NCBI GenBank assembly: GCA_946406115.1
Contig: OX291556.1
Span: 10,818,501 to 10,882,500 of the forward strand
Origin: Apoda limacodes
Taxonomy: Eukaryota > Arthropoda > Insecta > Lepidoptera > Limacodidae
Length of the DNA stretch: 64,000 nucleotides
Direction of reading: 5' to 3'
How positions within the stretch are numbered: position 1 is the first letter of the stretch; every line of letters starts with the position of its first letter. The notes under the pieces are model-generated. The model ran no database searches and was not told the DNA's origin. It saw only the letters and a list, made by a program, of their open reading frames with translations. A program made the translations under genes and the position numbers. This document shows, one piece after another, positions 13,017-22,569 of the stretch.

Positions 13017-13370
13017 AATTAATTGCAAAGTAAATTATTTTAAATAATATTTTTTTTATATTTAACAGTAAACAATAAACCTGGAATGTAAATAATACAA
13101 GAACCCATTATGCTAAATTTGGTATAGGTAAACAAACTCACCACATCCCTGACACTAGGAAAACATAAATCAAAAGGAGATGAGAAGCATCATTGAGAAA
13201 ACACAAATTATGTATCTGACTTCTGTAATCTTGATCAGTAGTTTGCACAAACGTTGTAGCAGTTAAAATTTGCTCCATCTCCTGTTGGTGTTGGTCCGAT
13301 GCAATACAGAGGATCAAGATTGTACGTCCCTCAGTTAGCTGGTTGTCAAGTGCCGAGAGCAACGAAAGAG

Positions 13371-13406
13371 CTAATGGTGTTCGCTCTCTTCTCCGCCTTT
13401 GGCTCC
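13371..13406 (-). CDS. cpo: candidate cpo terminal coding exon
   Basis: A strong acceptor (tctttgtttatttaccag) precedes an exon that, read in phase 0 from GAA|gtatgc of the RRM2 exon, encodes [11 protein letters not shown] followed by TAG at 13373-13371. The short charged tail is plausible but not recognised from the family. Other joins are possible: using the weak donor CAA|gttggc inside HKL would read this exon as [14 protein letters not shown] and onward to another stop. The exon would continue as 3' UTR to the AATAAA near 13011. The splice acceptor is good, but the connection is inferred. Confidence 0.45.
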   Translation of the reverse strand, partial: GAKGGEESEHH

Positions 13407-16400
13407 CTGGTAAATAAACAAAGACGATTTCATTTTGATGAAAGAAAAACACAATTTTTATTAAGAAAATCACACAAACCAGATTAACTAATTGTGCAAA
13501 GTGCAAGGTGAATTTTTAGTAAACATTAAAGTACGAAAATATTTTTGAATTCTCCAACAGCATTGTAATAAAAATAAATTATCCATTAACAATTGAAAAT
13601 AAATTAAACAAATATTTTAATGCGTAAGAGAATCCAATTTTCTCTAAAGATTGATATTACACAGTTCCAATAAATTAACAAAAGCCCTACCAAAAGTACC
13701 TTCTAAAATGATTCACTAAAGCAATTAAGAGAACACGACTTAAATGTTTTTTCTCTAGAGCTATTTTCATTATGAGATTGAGACCCGTTCTAAATTATGT
13801 TATCAATGTTTTTCTAAGTATTAAAATTACTAAATTTACATAGGCTTAGTCGTCGTAAAATATGGCTAATGAAAAAACTAGAATGTCTAAAATGGACCCC
13901 TTGTAAAGTAAAAAAAAATAGTCTAAGCGTCGGCCGAAAATGCTGTCAATTTCTGAAAGGATTAAATTATCAGAGAATTTCATTGTGACAATAAAGAAAA
14001 ACCATGGTTACGGTGTTTGTAATTCTCTTGAAATAGTGGATAAATATCTAGAAGTATGGCAAATGGGATGCCGTATGTCAGCTTCGCTTGCACATTTCGA
14101 ATATTTTTTTTTTTCTTAATTTTTTGACTTATGTGGCTATGTTTCAAAACTTGCCAACCAGTTCGCGCTGATTAGACCTTAGGCCGCTTTTGTCTTTGAC
14201 GAATGCTTCAAATGCAGAGCGCGGGTAATTCACGATTGGCTTGGAGACATGTTATCAGCCAGTGAGTGAGTCATTCGCGCCCCGTACGCGGACCATCTGT
14301 CTCGTAGACAAAGACCGGCCTTAGAAAAACGCACACGCTCGACAAACGCTGGTGAAAACACGGCCGTAGTGTAATGATGAACCCTAGCGTTTTATCCTTT
14401 CAGAAATTGAGCTTATTTATCGGCCGCCGCAGGGAGGAGATAATTTTTATATGGTCTATTATAGAAAGAATCTGTGTGATATCAGTGCTTCAAACATAGT
14501 GCCCGTGCATACTTCGTGCGCGAGAATCCAGCCGTTGTGTGCCAACTTGTGTCTCGCATATTCGAGATGAATGGCTCCTTCAGAGCTGAGGAGCAGAGCG
14601 CCTTGCAGACGGGCCATCGCGGCAGCAGCCTCCGCTGGACTAGTGAAGTCTACGAAGGCAACTGGACCGGAGCTTCCGCCGCTGCCACCGCTCAGGAGCC
14701 GTAGCCGAGTGAACCCCGGGCAGCTGTCACCACCATACTCAATTGTGCCCACACCCATACACCCTCTCATACTTCGTGTTTATGTAAGTGCACAGTTGTC
14801 TTTGTGTTTCGTTAGGGTTTTTTGTCAAATTTTATACACCTTGTATCTGACCATTAATTTCTAAGTTTTTAATTCGAAATATTAATTACAATTTTTCAAT
14901 TAGAGAACGCTTTTTATAACCAAATTAATCAATTTAAATATTAAATTACGTATATAATCCATCACAATGACCTTTACCTGCTAGTTGTTTTTTTTATTGA
15001 AATTTCCGTTTGCTGGTTTAATGCTATTATTATGTGAATGATAGACAATATACCTTACTACTTTACGTGTAATACAGTGCGTCAAACAGCTATTGTGTGA
15101 AGTAATATAAGTGACATTGAGTGTCATGCGGTGTATGGGTGCGGGCTTGTGACTCTCATAAGCCGGCGCAAGATATATAGCCTTAGACATTTGAACACTT
15201 ATTTGAAGACTTTGCAACAAACATTTGAACACGTTTTGTTGCAAACATTTAAGGTCATAGTTGTTTTATTGCCGATAAAAACATGAATGACAGACAGTCA
15301 ATCGAGGATATGCAAAAAATAAAAAAAGTCCGAGATTTGTTATTTTTTTTTTTGGGTTCCGTATGCATAATTTAATAAATTTTGAACAATTTTGTTGCCT
15401 TATTACAACTAGAATGACTTAATATAAACGACAGTTGCCAATCGCTATTAGACTTAGCACAAGTGTGGCAGGCAACCACAGACATAGATTTAGATTTTTA
15501 CACAGGATAAGCAAAAATGTTCAAACACGCATGCCAAACTAATAACTTCACATAATTGTTCTGAGTGTCTCATGCTATATCTGACGCCGGGTTTGCAAAT
15601 ATTTTGTACCTTTAATCAATAAAAGTTCAAACAAATTGCTAATTGTTGCATTAGCAAAACGAAGTTCATGTATGTACGACATTGTGTAATGTGTAAAGCA
15701 TGCACTGTGGAAATTAAACATGACTTAGTTAACATATTTACGAAAAAAAAATATTTATTGTATTAATATTTATTGTATAATTTTGTTCAAAGTGAACACA
15801 TAGTGCGTGATCATGCACGTTGTGATTCATTCATTTTTAACTGGAAATAATATTTACAAAAGCGCTATTTAACTATATATTTAAATTGTAGATGAAGCCG
15901 TATTATAATTGTAAAATAGATTTTTTTTCGGTATTTCCAGTTAAAAACTACAACAATACATCATTAATTTTCATCACATAGATATTAGATTATAATTTAC
16001 CTGCTAAATATTTCCTTTAGTTCGTGTTCGGAAACGAATTGCCCGAGGTTAGCAACAAAGAGAGTGGAGCAGGGTGGTGCAGGGTGTGCGGGGGGTGCCG
16101 GCCCATGCGGTACGGCAGCCCCCGGCGAGCCCAGCGCCGGAGCGGGCAGCACGCAAGCTCCCAGTGTCAGAGGCGTCTGGTGAACAAAAAAAGATAAAGT
16201 TCACTAGCTTTAAAATATATATGGGTGAAAGACTAGCTGAACCGGTAAACGTATTTTGTCTACAAGACTTGCCCCCAAGGCACAGATTTGAAATAAGTTA
16301 CTACGTAGCCCACGGTAACCCCATTCTGCTTTATCGTTATTTTCTACTTGCATTTAAAGGTGACTTTAATGGTGTCTAGTCTCAGGGTAATTTTACGAGT

Positions 16401-17212
16401 CAAGATTATTTTTGATATGGAAGAAAATGTAGAAGTAGGCACTTATAGAAACTTACGTGGTGTGGCCTGTCGGCGGCAGCTAGTCAGAGGTAGGACCGCA
16501 CCGGCGCCATCTGTGGGTGGATGGCGGGATGCACTAGTCCGTGTGATAAGCCAGGCAGCTCACCACCGTAGGCCAGCGGGTGATGCCACAGCTCTGCGCC
16601 TCCACCAGGGAAGAACGGACTCGCTAGGTCTGTATAAAACATAAACTCTAGCATATTGATCTATTGACCGAATTCTCGAATCCCAATACACTTTAACCAC
16701 GTGTTAAAACTTTACCTGCCAGAGTCTTTTACTGCAAAGATCAAGGAAATTGATAGGTACTACTTAATTGTTAAATTTAATTTAATTTGGCTTCGAGAAT
16801 CCATTATACATACCTATGCTACGCAAAACCAAATAAAAAAGGAAAAGTAACATTGATCGTTTGATAAAGTAAAATATATGTTGCTGTAGTAACTAAGGAA
16901 GTGGTATTCGTAAGGCTTTTATTATTTACAGTGTGCATGTGACATGTTTTCACGGTAATTTTATGTTTATCATAAAAGGATGTAGGCATAAAATAACAAT
17001 AATAAGATTAAAAATAAAATACATGTAGATATCATGAAAACACGTATGTGTAAGGTACAAAAGTCTAAAGTTGAATCGACACGAGAGCTTTTCGGAGCCA
17101 GGCCTTGCGTGTACGTGTAAGCAATCACTGATAAACTTGCCCCTAGCGTTTGCTCGACAACCCGCGTGTAATTTATGTCAGCAAACGTTTCAGTTGCGTG
17201 AGTTCATAAGCT

Positions 17213-17245
<33 letters not shown>

Positions 17246-20200
17246 TAACTAGGTATCGTGGAGAAAAAGTGGTTTGTGGAGTCAATGCCAGGTTTTAAAA
17301 TAGTAACCCAGCTATATTCTGCGACCGGCACCGGGCTGTGCTAATAACAAATATTGCTAAATATAGGAAGGGTAGACATTTTAAAACGTGGCATTAAACA
17401 GTCGGTCTTGTTGGTAGGAAAGGATGATCGAGCAAGCGCTGGGCGGTGTGTGCTCTCGGCGGTACTTACGTCCAGTGAGTGGGTGCATCAATGCGGGGTG
17501 TGCAGCTGGCGCGGCGGTGGCAATGGCCGCCTTCGGCTTGCTGACCTTCGTGTTGCTTTTAGCGAACTCCAGCCGAATGGTTTGCGGCATATCGGGGTCG
17601 AACCGGACGCCCTGCTGTGAACAGCCGCATGCGGCGCGGCGCTCAGATATAATGACGATGGAGGGATTTTTTTCTAGCTACTTGTTAACTGCTGTTGGCC
17701 GTAGATGCCTTAACAACTACATACAAACTTTTGCGGCGGTACTTTTACTATACTCAGTTGGGAAAAGTTGAGCGCACATGAAGAGTACCTGGAAGAGGTA
17801 CGAACCTCGGCTCGGGCACCGGTTTAAAACGATGGAGGTTATATTAGGTTAGTTATTAGAACATATGGTCAAAATAGTTCTTTAATAGTTCTAGGTGTAT
17901 TACTCGAATTTCATTTAAATAAAGCTATACATGGCGATATGTACGATACCAACTCTAGGCATCAATTGAAGAAAGCTAAGTTGTCTTGTGTAAACTTTAA
18001 TTGGAATAGGATAGAACAATATTATACTCGAAAATATACAATAGAAAACAGATATGAACTAATGTAGATACTATTAAAAAAAAACAAAATGGTATTTTGC
18101 TATAAGTTATGGACTGTGCAGTCATACTGTAACGGCTAGATAAAGAGACGGACGTGACAGTCCATACGCATCAATTTCGGTAAGGAACATCAGTATCATT
18201 ACATAAGGTTTCCTTAAATCTGCGCCTGCGCTTGCTATAGTGACGGAACACAGTGCTAGGGGTGTGACATCAAAAACTGTCAAACCGTGACATGCAGTTG
18301 TCTATTTACACCGCAACGACTTATCGATCACACTTCAGTGTTGCCAGCTCTGTAGCGTCAACAGTTGACCTGATGTGGTCTATTTGGTATGTGCATGGGT
18401 TTAGCATAACTTACGATGCGGTTACTTGAGTCAGGAAACTGTTATTCCAAGTCTACGATAAGAATATTAACTATATTGTGCTCATTGGCTGTGTTGAGGC
18501 ATGTGATGAGAAGAGGTTTAGTAACACCGTGCGCTTTACATATAAACTTTCTAGTAGGTATTTACAATAGCGTATTGGTCATTTGTATAGAATGTAGCTA
18601 TCTCAGTCTATTCCAGAGATATTGTTAATGTTGTGTTTAAAGCCATTCGTATTTTTAAAAGGCAATGTGTGTATGTGATTTTGTTTCTGGAATGATCGTG
18701 TTGTTTCCTAATTGATATTAATAAACTTATTGTATTTTTTTACTGGTTTGTTACTGAATAAGCGCAAGAATATGTGTATAAATTTATGAGATTGCTATAA
18801 ATATTATTTATATAAACTTATGAGTTTGCTATTAAGATTATTTATAAAGACTTATGGAATTGCTATAAAGATTATTAATATAAACTTATGAGTTTTCTAT
18901 AAAGATTATTTATATAAACTTAGAGTTTGCTATAAACATTATTTATATGAACTTATGAGTTTGCTATAAAGGAATGTATTTCTTCGAAATGAAAAAGTGC
19001 TTTTTTTATTTTATTTTCTGAATACTGTTTGGATTATAGCAAACTCCACTAATACTCTGGATTATTTGATTGTATTATATGATTCATCAATAAAGGGCAA
19101 AACCAACCTGAAGATCTTGTTTTGCAGCTTCAGCACCCGCTCTTGTATGGAACGTTACGAAGCCTACAGGCTGAAAATATACACGATTTTAATAAAACAT
19201 TTTTCACTTTAATGAATAATTTCATTGCAATTAATTTTCAAATTATTAATACTCACTGACGCAGTTTTTCCATTTTTACTCGTGACCTTTAGAAGGGAGC
19301 CTTCATAGCCCTGTCAAAAATAAAAAGTTATCATTACATTTGTAACCAAAGATTTGGCTTAATTATGAAATATGTGTCTGACAAAACAAATAATTGTAAA
19401 TTTACTTGAGTTGACTAATTCTAATTTTTAACTAAGCCATTATAAAAGGTACAGATTTTATTCTAAAAATAAATATTAACTAAAGTCAATACTATTTGAT
19501 TTTAAAAATCAAAAATTATATCAAACTAAGGAGTTTGTCTAACAATAACTAAAAGTTAATTTATCACCCGACATTATTATTATGTAGCAGCTATCAAATT
19601 TATTCATTGTTTGTATCATCAAGAAACTTTTTCAGACATAATATGTTCAGTAGAAAACAAATGGAGTAATTCAGTACCAGGCACCACCGAAAACACGCGA
19701 TACCCAAAAACTGCGACCCTCGTCTAACTTTAGCCACCTTATGTTTATGGTACCATTCGTGCCAGCCGAATCAACTATAATCCCTGCTTATCGGCAAAAG
19801 AATCGATATAATCCGAATATTACGAATCGGAGCATGACATCCGATATTTATGAGGTAGTATTTCTACTTCATGCCTATGTTGCGTGAGCAATAGTTCTTC
19901 AATGGCATTCTGTTCGGATAGCTAATAAATATCTACTTAAATTAATTCTGATTCATCACTTAACCTATTTTGTAATGTGGTTTTATAGTTATCGTAATTT
20001 TATTAATTGTTTTGTTTATATTTCATAATATTGTTATTATTTTTACATACATAATTAATAAATAGTGGTGTAATAGATATTTAACTAATTTTATAATTAA
20101 TTCAGTAAATATTTAAATATAGAAATTTAAAGCTTAATTCACAGTACCTATAAGTAAATAAATATAGCAATACTTAAGTAACTTCATGTTTTTGAACTTT

Positions 20201-20445
20201 TGAAGCCATTATTGATTCACGTATATTTTTTATGTCAAGAGCGATCTATTTACCGATCCGTGTATAATTTTATATCCTTTTTGGATGTATCGATATTAAT
20301 AAAAACATAGTCTTACATCTGTAAGTACTCGCATTAAAATTATGAGGAACTGATTTTCACAACTTACCTCATATGCTCGAAATAGTAGATACAGCTCTCT
20401 AGGTTTTGCATCCATCGGCAGCCCACTCACAAACAATGTTCGAAC
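13371..20445 (-). CDS. cpo: Couch potato RNA-binding protein, multi-exon gene (5' end not found)
   Basis: The gene encodes an RRM protein of the RBPMS / Couch potato / MEC-8 family. In flies Cpo acts in the nervous system and is linked to adult behaviour and diapause; vertebrate RBPMS binds CAC-containing RNA as a dimer. Coding exons placed here, 5' to 3', are 20445-20368, 19310-19257, 19170-19108, 17611-17470, 16629-16457, 16176-16001, 14723-14513 and 13406-13371. All junctions follow GT-AG and the phases agree throughout. The first five exons encode RRM1 (RNP2 LFVSGL, RNP1 PVGFVTF), the [19 protein letters not shown] segment and a tail ending VRSYL before a TGA at 16486-16484. The next three encode RRM2 (RNP2 LFVANL, RNP1 PVAFVDF) and are reached in frame only past that TGA or by an alternative donor. 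Introns are about 1057, 86, 1496, 840, 280, 1277 and 1106 nt. The exon upstream of VRTLFV was not found. Family assignment is near certain; the 3' structure is inferred. Confidence 0.93.
13931..14426. mobile_element. MITE-like element with about 37-bp terminal inverted repeats
   Basis: Both ends start CGGCCGA and share the inner motif CAATTTCTGAAAGGAT in inverted orientation (13948-13963 and its complement near 14385-14407). A second, inner inverted pair flanks the middle (about 14173-14200 against 14306-14328, including the motif gtctttg). No coding potential was seen, and a target-site duplication is not obvious. The element ends only 33 nt from the TAA of the unspliced RRM2 reading frame, inside what would be the last cpo intron. 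Confidence 0.65.
14513..14723 (-). CDS. cpo: cpo exon: second half of RRM2
   Basis: The exon completes the split Ser codon and encodes [19 protein letters not shown], then PVAFVDF (RNP1), an Ala-rich helix with [12 protein letters not shown], and [20 protein letters not shown]. The order and spacing match RRM2 of MEC-8-type proteins. The acceptor is ggtgacag. The preferred donor is GAA|gtatgc at 14512, in phase 0. If that donor is unused, the frame continues another 17 codons to a TAA at 14461-14459. GC content is much higher than in the flanking DNA. The exon is certain as coding; its 3' boundary is inferred. Confidence 0.88.
16001..16176 (-). CDS. cpo: cpo exon: linker and first half of second RRM
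   Basis: This 176-nt exon starts in phase 0, matching the readthrough frame of the preceding exon. It encodes a Pro/Ala-rich linker ([16 protein letters not shown] and following) and then [20 protein letters not shown] and KEIFS. LFVANL is the RNP2 motif of a second RRM like that of C. elegans MEC-8. The acceptor is tttgttcaccag and the donor is GCAG|gtaaat, splitting a Ser codon (phase 2). There is no in-frame ATG in this exon, so translation must enter from upstream. Confidence 0.92.
16457..16629 (-). CDS. cpo: cpo exon: C-terminal tail with in-frame TGA in readthrough context
   Basis: This 173-nt exon completes the split His codon and encodes [21 protein letters not shown], then a His/Pro-rich segment and [12 protein letters not shown] follows at 16486-16484. 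The tail FFPGG...ELWHHPLAY and the VRSYL terminus match what I recall of the short Cpo isoform. The nucleotides after the stop are CTAGCT, so the context is UGA-CUAG. The frame continues for nine sense codons (LAAADRPHH) to a strong donor, CCAC|gtaagt, in phase 0. Keeping the frame open up to a good donor is not expected of a plain 3' UTR. A possible internal donor, CCG|gtgcgg at 16502/16501, would also bypass the stop in frame but looks weaker. Confidence 0.92.
17215..17243. repeat. (TA)n microsatellite
   Basis: An uninterrupted run of about 14 TA units lies in the cpo intron between the exons at 17470 and 16629. Confidence 0.95.
17470..17611 (-). CDS. cpo: cpo exon: end of RRM1 and linker
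   Basis: This 142-nt exon encodes [19 protein letters not shown], then NTKVSKPK, an Ala-rich stretch and [10 protein letters not shown], ending with one base of a split His codon (phase 1). The [12 protein letters not shown] segment is the last beta strand of RRM1 and a hallmark of the RBPMS/Cpo family. The donor is GGAC|gtaagt. The acceptor is a tandem cagcag (NAGNAG type) at 17617-17612, so an isoform with one extra Gln is possible. Confidence 0.96.
18777..18970. repeat. 34-bp tandem repeat, about six copies
   Basis: A unit close to tataaacttatgagtttgct followed by ataaagattattta repeats six times with a few substitutions and one 1-base deletion. It lies in the cpo intron between the exons at 19108 and 17611. 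Confidence 0.9.
19108..19170 (-). CDS. cpo: cpo exon: RRM1 RNP1 segment
   Basis: This 63-nt exon encodes 21 residues, beginning [17 protein letters not shown] and ending [11 protein letters not shown] is the RNP1 motif, with the aromatic residues that stack on RNA, and is followed by helix 2. The acceptor is tatattttcag; the donor is CAG|gttggt, a weaker but acceptable site. Both ends are phase 0. Confidence 0.96.
19257..19310 (-). CDS. cpo: cpo exon: RRM1 loop segment [18 protein letters not shown]
   Basis: This 54-nt exon encodes 18 residues, [18 protein letters not shown], the beta2 strand and loop of RRM1. Acceptor ttgacag and donor TCA|gtgagt are both phase 0. A small phase-0 exon of this kind matches the known modular structure of RBPMS-type RRMs. 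The intron to the next exon is only 86 nt. Confidence 0.95.
20368..20445 (-). CDS. cpo: cpo exon: start of RRM1 (RNP2)
   Basis: This 78-nt exon encodes 26 residues, starting [18 protein letters not shown] and ending LLFRAYE. It contains the RNP2 motif LFVSGL (beta strand 1 of RRM1) and the first helix, and matches the almost invariant insect Cpo/RBPMS sequence. The acceptor is a pyrimidine-rich tract ending tttgtttcag, and the donor is GAG|gtaagt. Both ends are phase 0. The residues before VRTLF, expected to be acidic (EE or similar), must come from an upstream exon, which was not identified in the window. Confidence 0.96.
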
Positions 20446-20574
20446 CTGAAACAAAAAATTAACATATAATTAATTATTGTATGTATTCGTAAATAAAAAT
20501 ATGAATAATAGTCAGAAAATTAATATTATTTTTTTGCATTATAATAAGCAATTATTGTAATTACTAATTTTAAG
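20446..20574. other. cpo intron sequence upstream of the RRM1 exon
   Basis: AT-rich intron with the polypyrimidine tract next to the acceptor; nothing else seen. Confidence 0.5.
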
Positions 20575-20845
20575 GTCGGGGGTGGTCCAGGAGTTTGGGT
20601 TTAACCTTGTGTCCTGAGTGGCGGAGGTTCAAAACCGATGTGTACCAATGAGTCTTTTTCTTAATTACTCTAGTACATTGATATTCACATCATTGGCTTT
20701 CGGCGAAGAAAAACCTGCATACGTCACAAAAAAAGACATGTAAAGTCCACAATCCGCAGTGACCCGAATGTAAACAATGGCCCTAACCTTCGGTGAGGGT
20801 AGGCCGTGCCCCTACAGTTGGGACGTAATAGGCTGATGAGACCTT
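20575..20845 (+). mobile_element. Lepidopteran SINE (gaggaaacctgcat family)
   Basis: Starts ggtcgggggtggtccaggag (the 5' tRNA-related head), with B-box-like ggaggttcaaaaccgatg, aaacctgcatacgtcac, aaagtccacaatccgcagtg and the end motif gggtaggccgtgcccctac. This is one of the fullest copies in the window. Confidence 0.8.
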
Positions 20846-21740
20846 TTTTTAAGGGATTCATCATAACTATTACTGAAAATGCCACTGCATTGCTTGATCG
20901 CGTAAATATTTGTTTTTGTGCTAATTTTATGGCAAAATTATTATCTAAAGAACTGAACAAAAAATATCATAAAACTTGCTTATTTCTAGTACGTTATCTT
21001 CACTCAGATTTCCATCTATTTATTATTTGTACATATATATTTAATCCTAAAAAAAATCTGGAAGTGACTATTGTTTAACACTTGTGCAAATTTTTTAAGG
21101 GTGTATTGCATTTGTTTGTTATGTTAGTCAGTTTAAATCATAGCACATTTTGTTATCCAGTGCATTGACTTTAAGTTTTAGCAAAAAGGGAAAAAACGTT
21201 AAATTTCATACAAAAAAATAATATTTTCAATTAGTCATTACGGTATAAATGGTGGTATATATTTATTTAACAACTGAAAATACTAAACAAAGTCAACGAG
21301 TTATAAAATTAAATACGAAGTATTTAATGTGTATGATATTGGTGTAGTGATTATTAGAACATTTACATGCCCATCGTTAGTTTTACATAAATAGATATCC
21401 CCCTTTGAAGTAAATTCACAACGCATTACGTTCGTATTTGAACAAAAATATTTTAATATTATACAATATTGTTTTTGCTATTTTCCGACCTCAAACGAAA
21501 ATGTCAGACATTTTTGTGATCAAGACAAAGAGCCATTGAATTCATTGTGTTAGCTCTTCCTTCATTCTTTTATAGCTTTTGTAGATTACACGGCGCATTA
21601 ATTTGGCTGGTCTATTTAATGCAATAAAATAGACGTAATGGCAGCGCGATTTGGCACACGCGGGAAATAGAGATTAATTGCTGGTAACACCGATCAGCCC
21701 ACGCGATCTTGCTAGCCTGGGAGCGTGTCACGGTTCCAAA
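20846..21740. other. Intron, no gene recognised
   Basis: AT-rich; the 90-codon open frame at 20806-21078 overlaps the SINE end and is not a gene. Confidence 0.45.
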
Positions 21741-21788
21741 CTAATGTTCTAAATAAAATAAACATCCTTGTTTATTTTAGAACATTAG
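21741..21788. repeat. strong near-perfect hairpin
   Basis: Left arm ctaatgttctaaa-taaa-ataaaca pairs with right arm tgtttattttagaacattag, giving 20 paired positions, a 4-nt bulge (taaa) and a 4-nt loop (tcct). It may be a MITE remnant or a structured RNA. Confidence 0.7.
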
Positions 21789-22199
21789 GAAATCAAATTT
21801 TACAGAGTTTTTGTTTCATAAGTAGTTAGGTCGGGACCCTTATAAACAAAAGATGCGTTTTCTACAACATATTATGTTGGAATATTGGATTGGGTTTGTA
21901 ATTTTTTTCACACGTATGTTTTGTGGGATTCGTAGGTTTTATATCCCAGCATATATTTAGCAGCTACGTTTTAGAAAAAATAAACTTTGGAGTTATTTGC
22001 TTTGCCAATTCCAAAGAAAACTATCAGAATAATTTTAAAAAACTAAAAAAATTTTATACGTTCATTATAATCGGAAAGATTTTTGGTAGAAACAAATAAA
22101 AAATGTTATGCGTGTTTCGTCACGCACACAGATGTGTTGTAGTGAATGTACGAAACATATCTCTGAAAACAACAAACGATTGAGGTCCGATACCGTCTA

Positions 22200-22569
22200 T
22201 AGTCCGGTCAAATTAGACCAAAAAATAAGAGTAAAGCTACCTAAATTCCCATCAAGCTAAAAATCAGTAAGATTGTTTAAAATATGATTAAAAGTAAAAT
22301 TTGAAAGTTCTCCATCTTTCCCCTGTATGGAATTTTTTTAGTCAAGGTCAAAAAAAATTAGTTTTTCGCGATTTTCACCAAAACGGTAAGTTTTATCATA
22401 GAAATACTTCAAACAAAAATAGATCATAAAATTATCTACAAAAAATGTATCAATACTTTTTTATCTACGAACTTTCGAATTTTATTTTTAATCATATTTT
22501 AAACAATCTTACTGATTTTCAGCTTGGTGGGAATTTAGGTAGCTTCGAATGTCTAAATTGACTGGGCTA
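22200..22569. mobile_element. 370-bp MITE with about 95-bp inverted termini
   Basis: The left end tagtccggtcaaattagac is mirrored by tagcccagtcaatttagac on the other strand. Pairing extends through agctacctaaattccca and cagtaagattgtttaaaata to roughly 95 bp per arm. Flanking CTA on both sides (22197-22199 and 22570-22572) looks like a 3-bp target-site duplication, as in Harbinger-like elements. There is no coding content. Confidence 0.8.

Noticed and set aside
14459..14770. 103-codon minus-strand frame starting [14 protein letters not shown] as an independent small protein
   Set aside because: The first 16 codons lie upstream of a clear splice acceptor (ggtgacag|C) and the rest matches RRM2 of cpo in phase with the upstream exon, so the start Met is not real.
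17381..17590. 69-codon frame starting MPQTIRLEF as a separate protein
   Set aside because: It is the interior of a cpo exon. The frame beyond 17470 (KYRREHTPP and on) is intron past a gtaagt donor.
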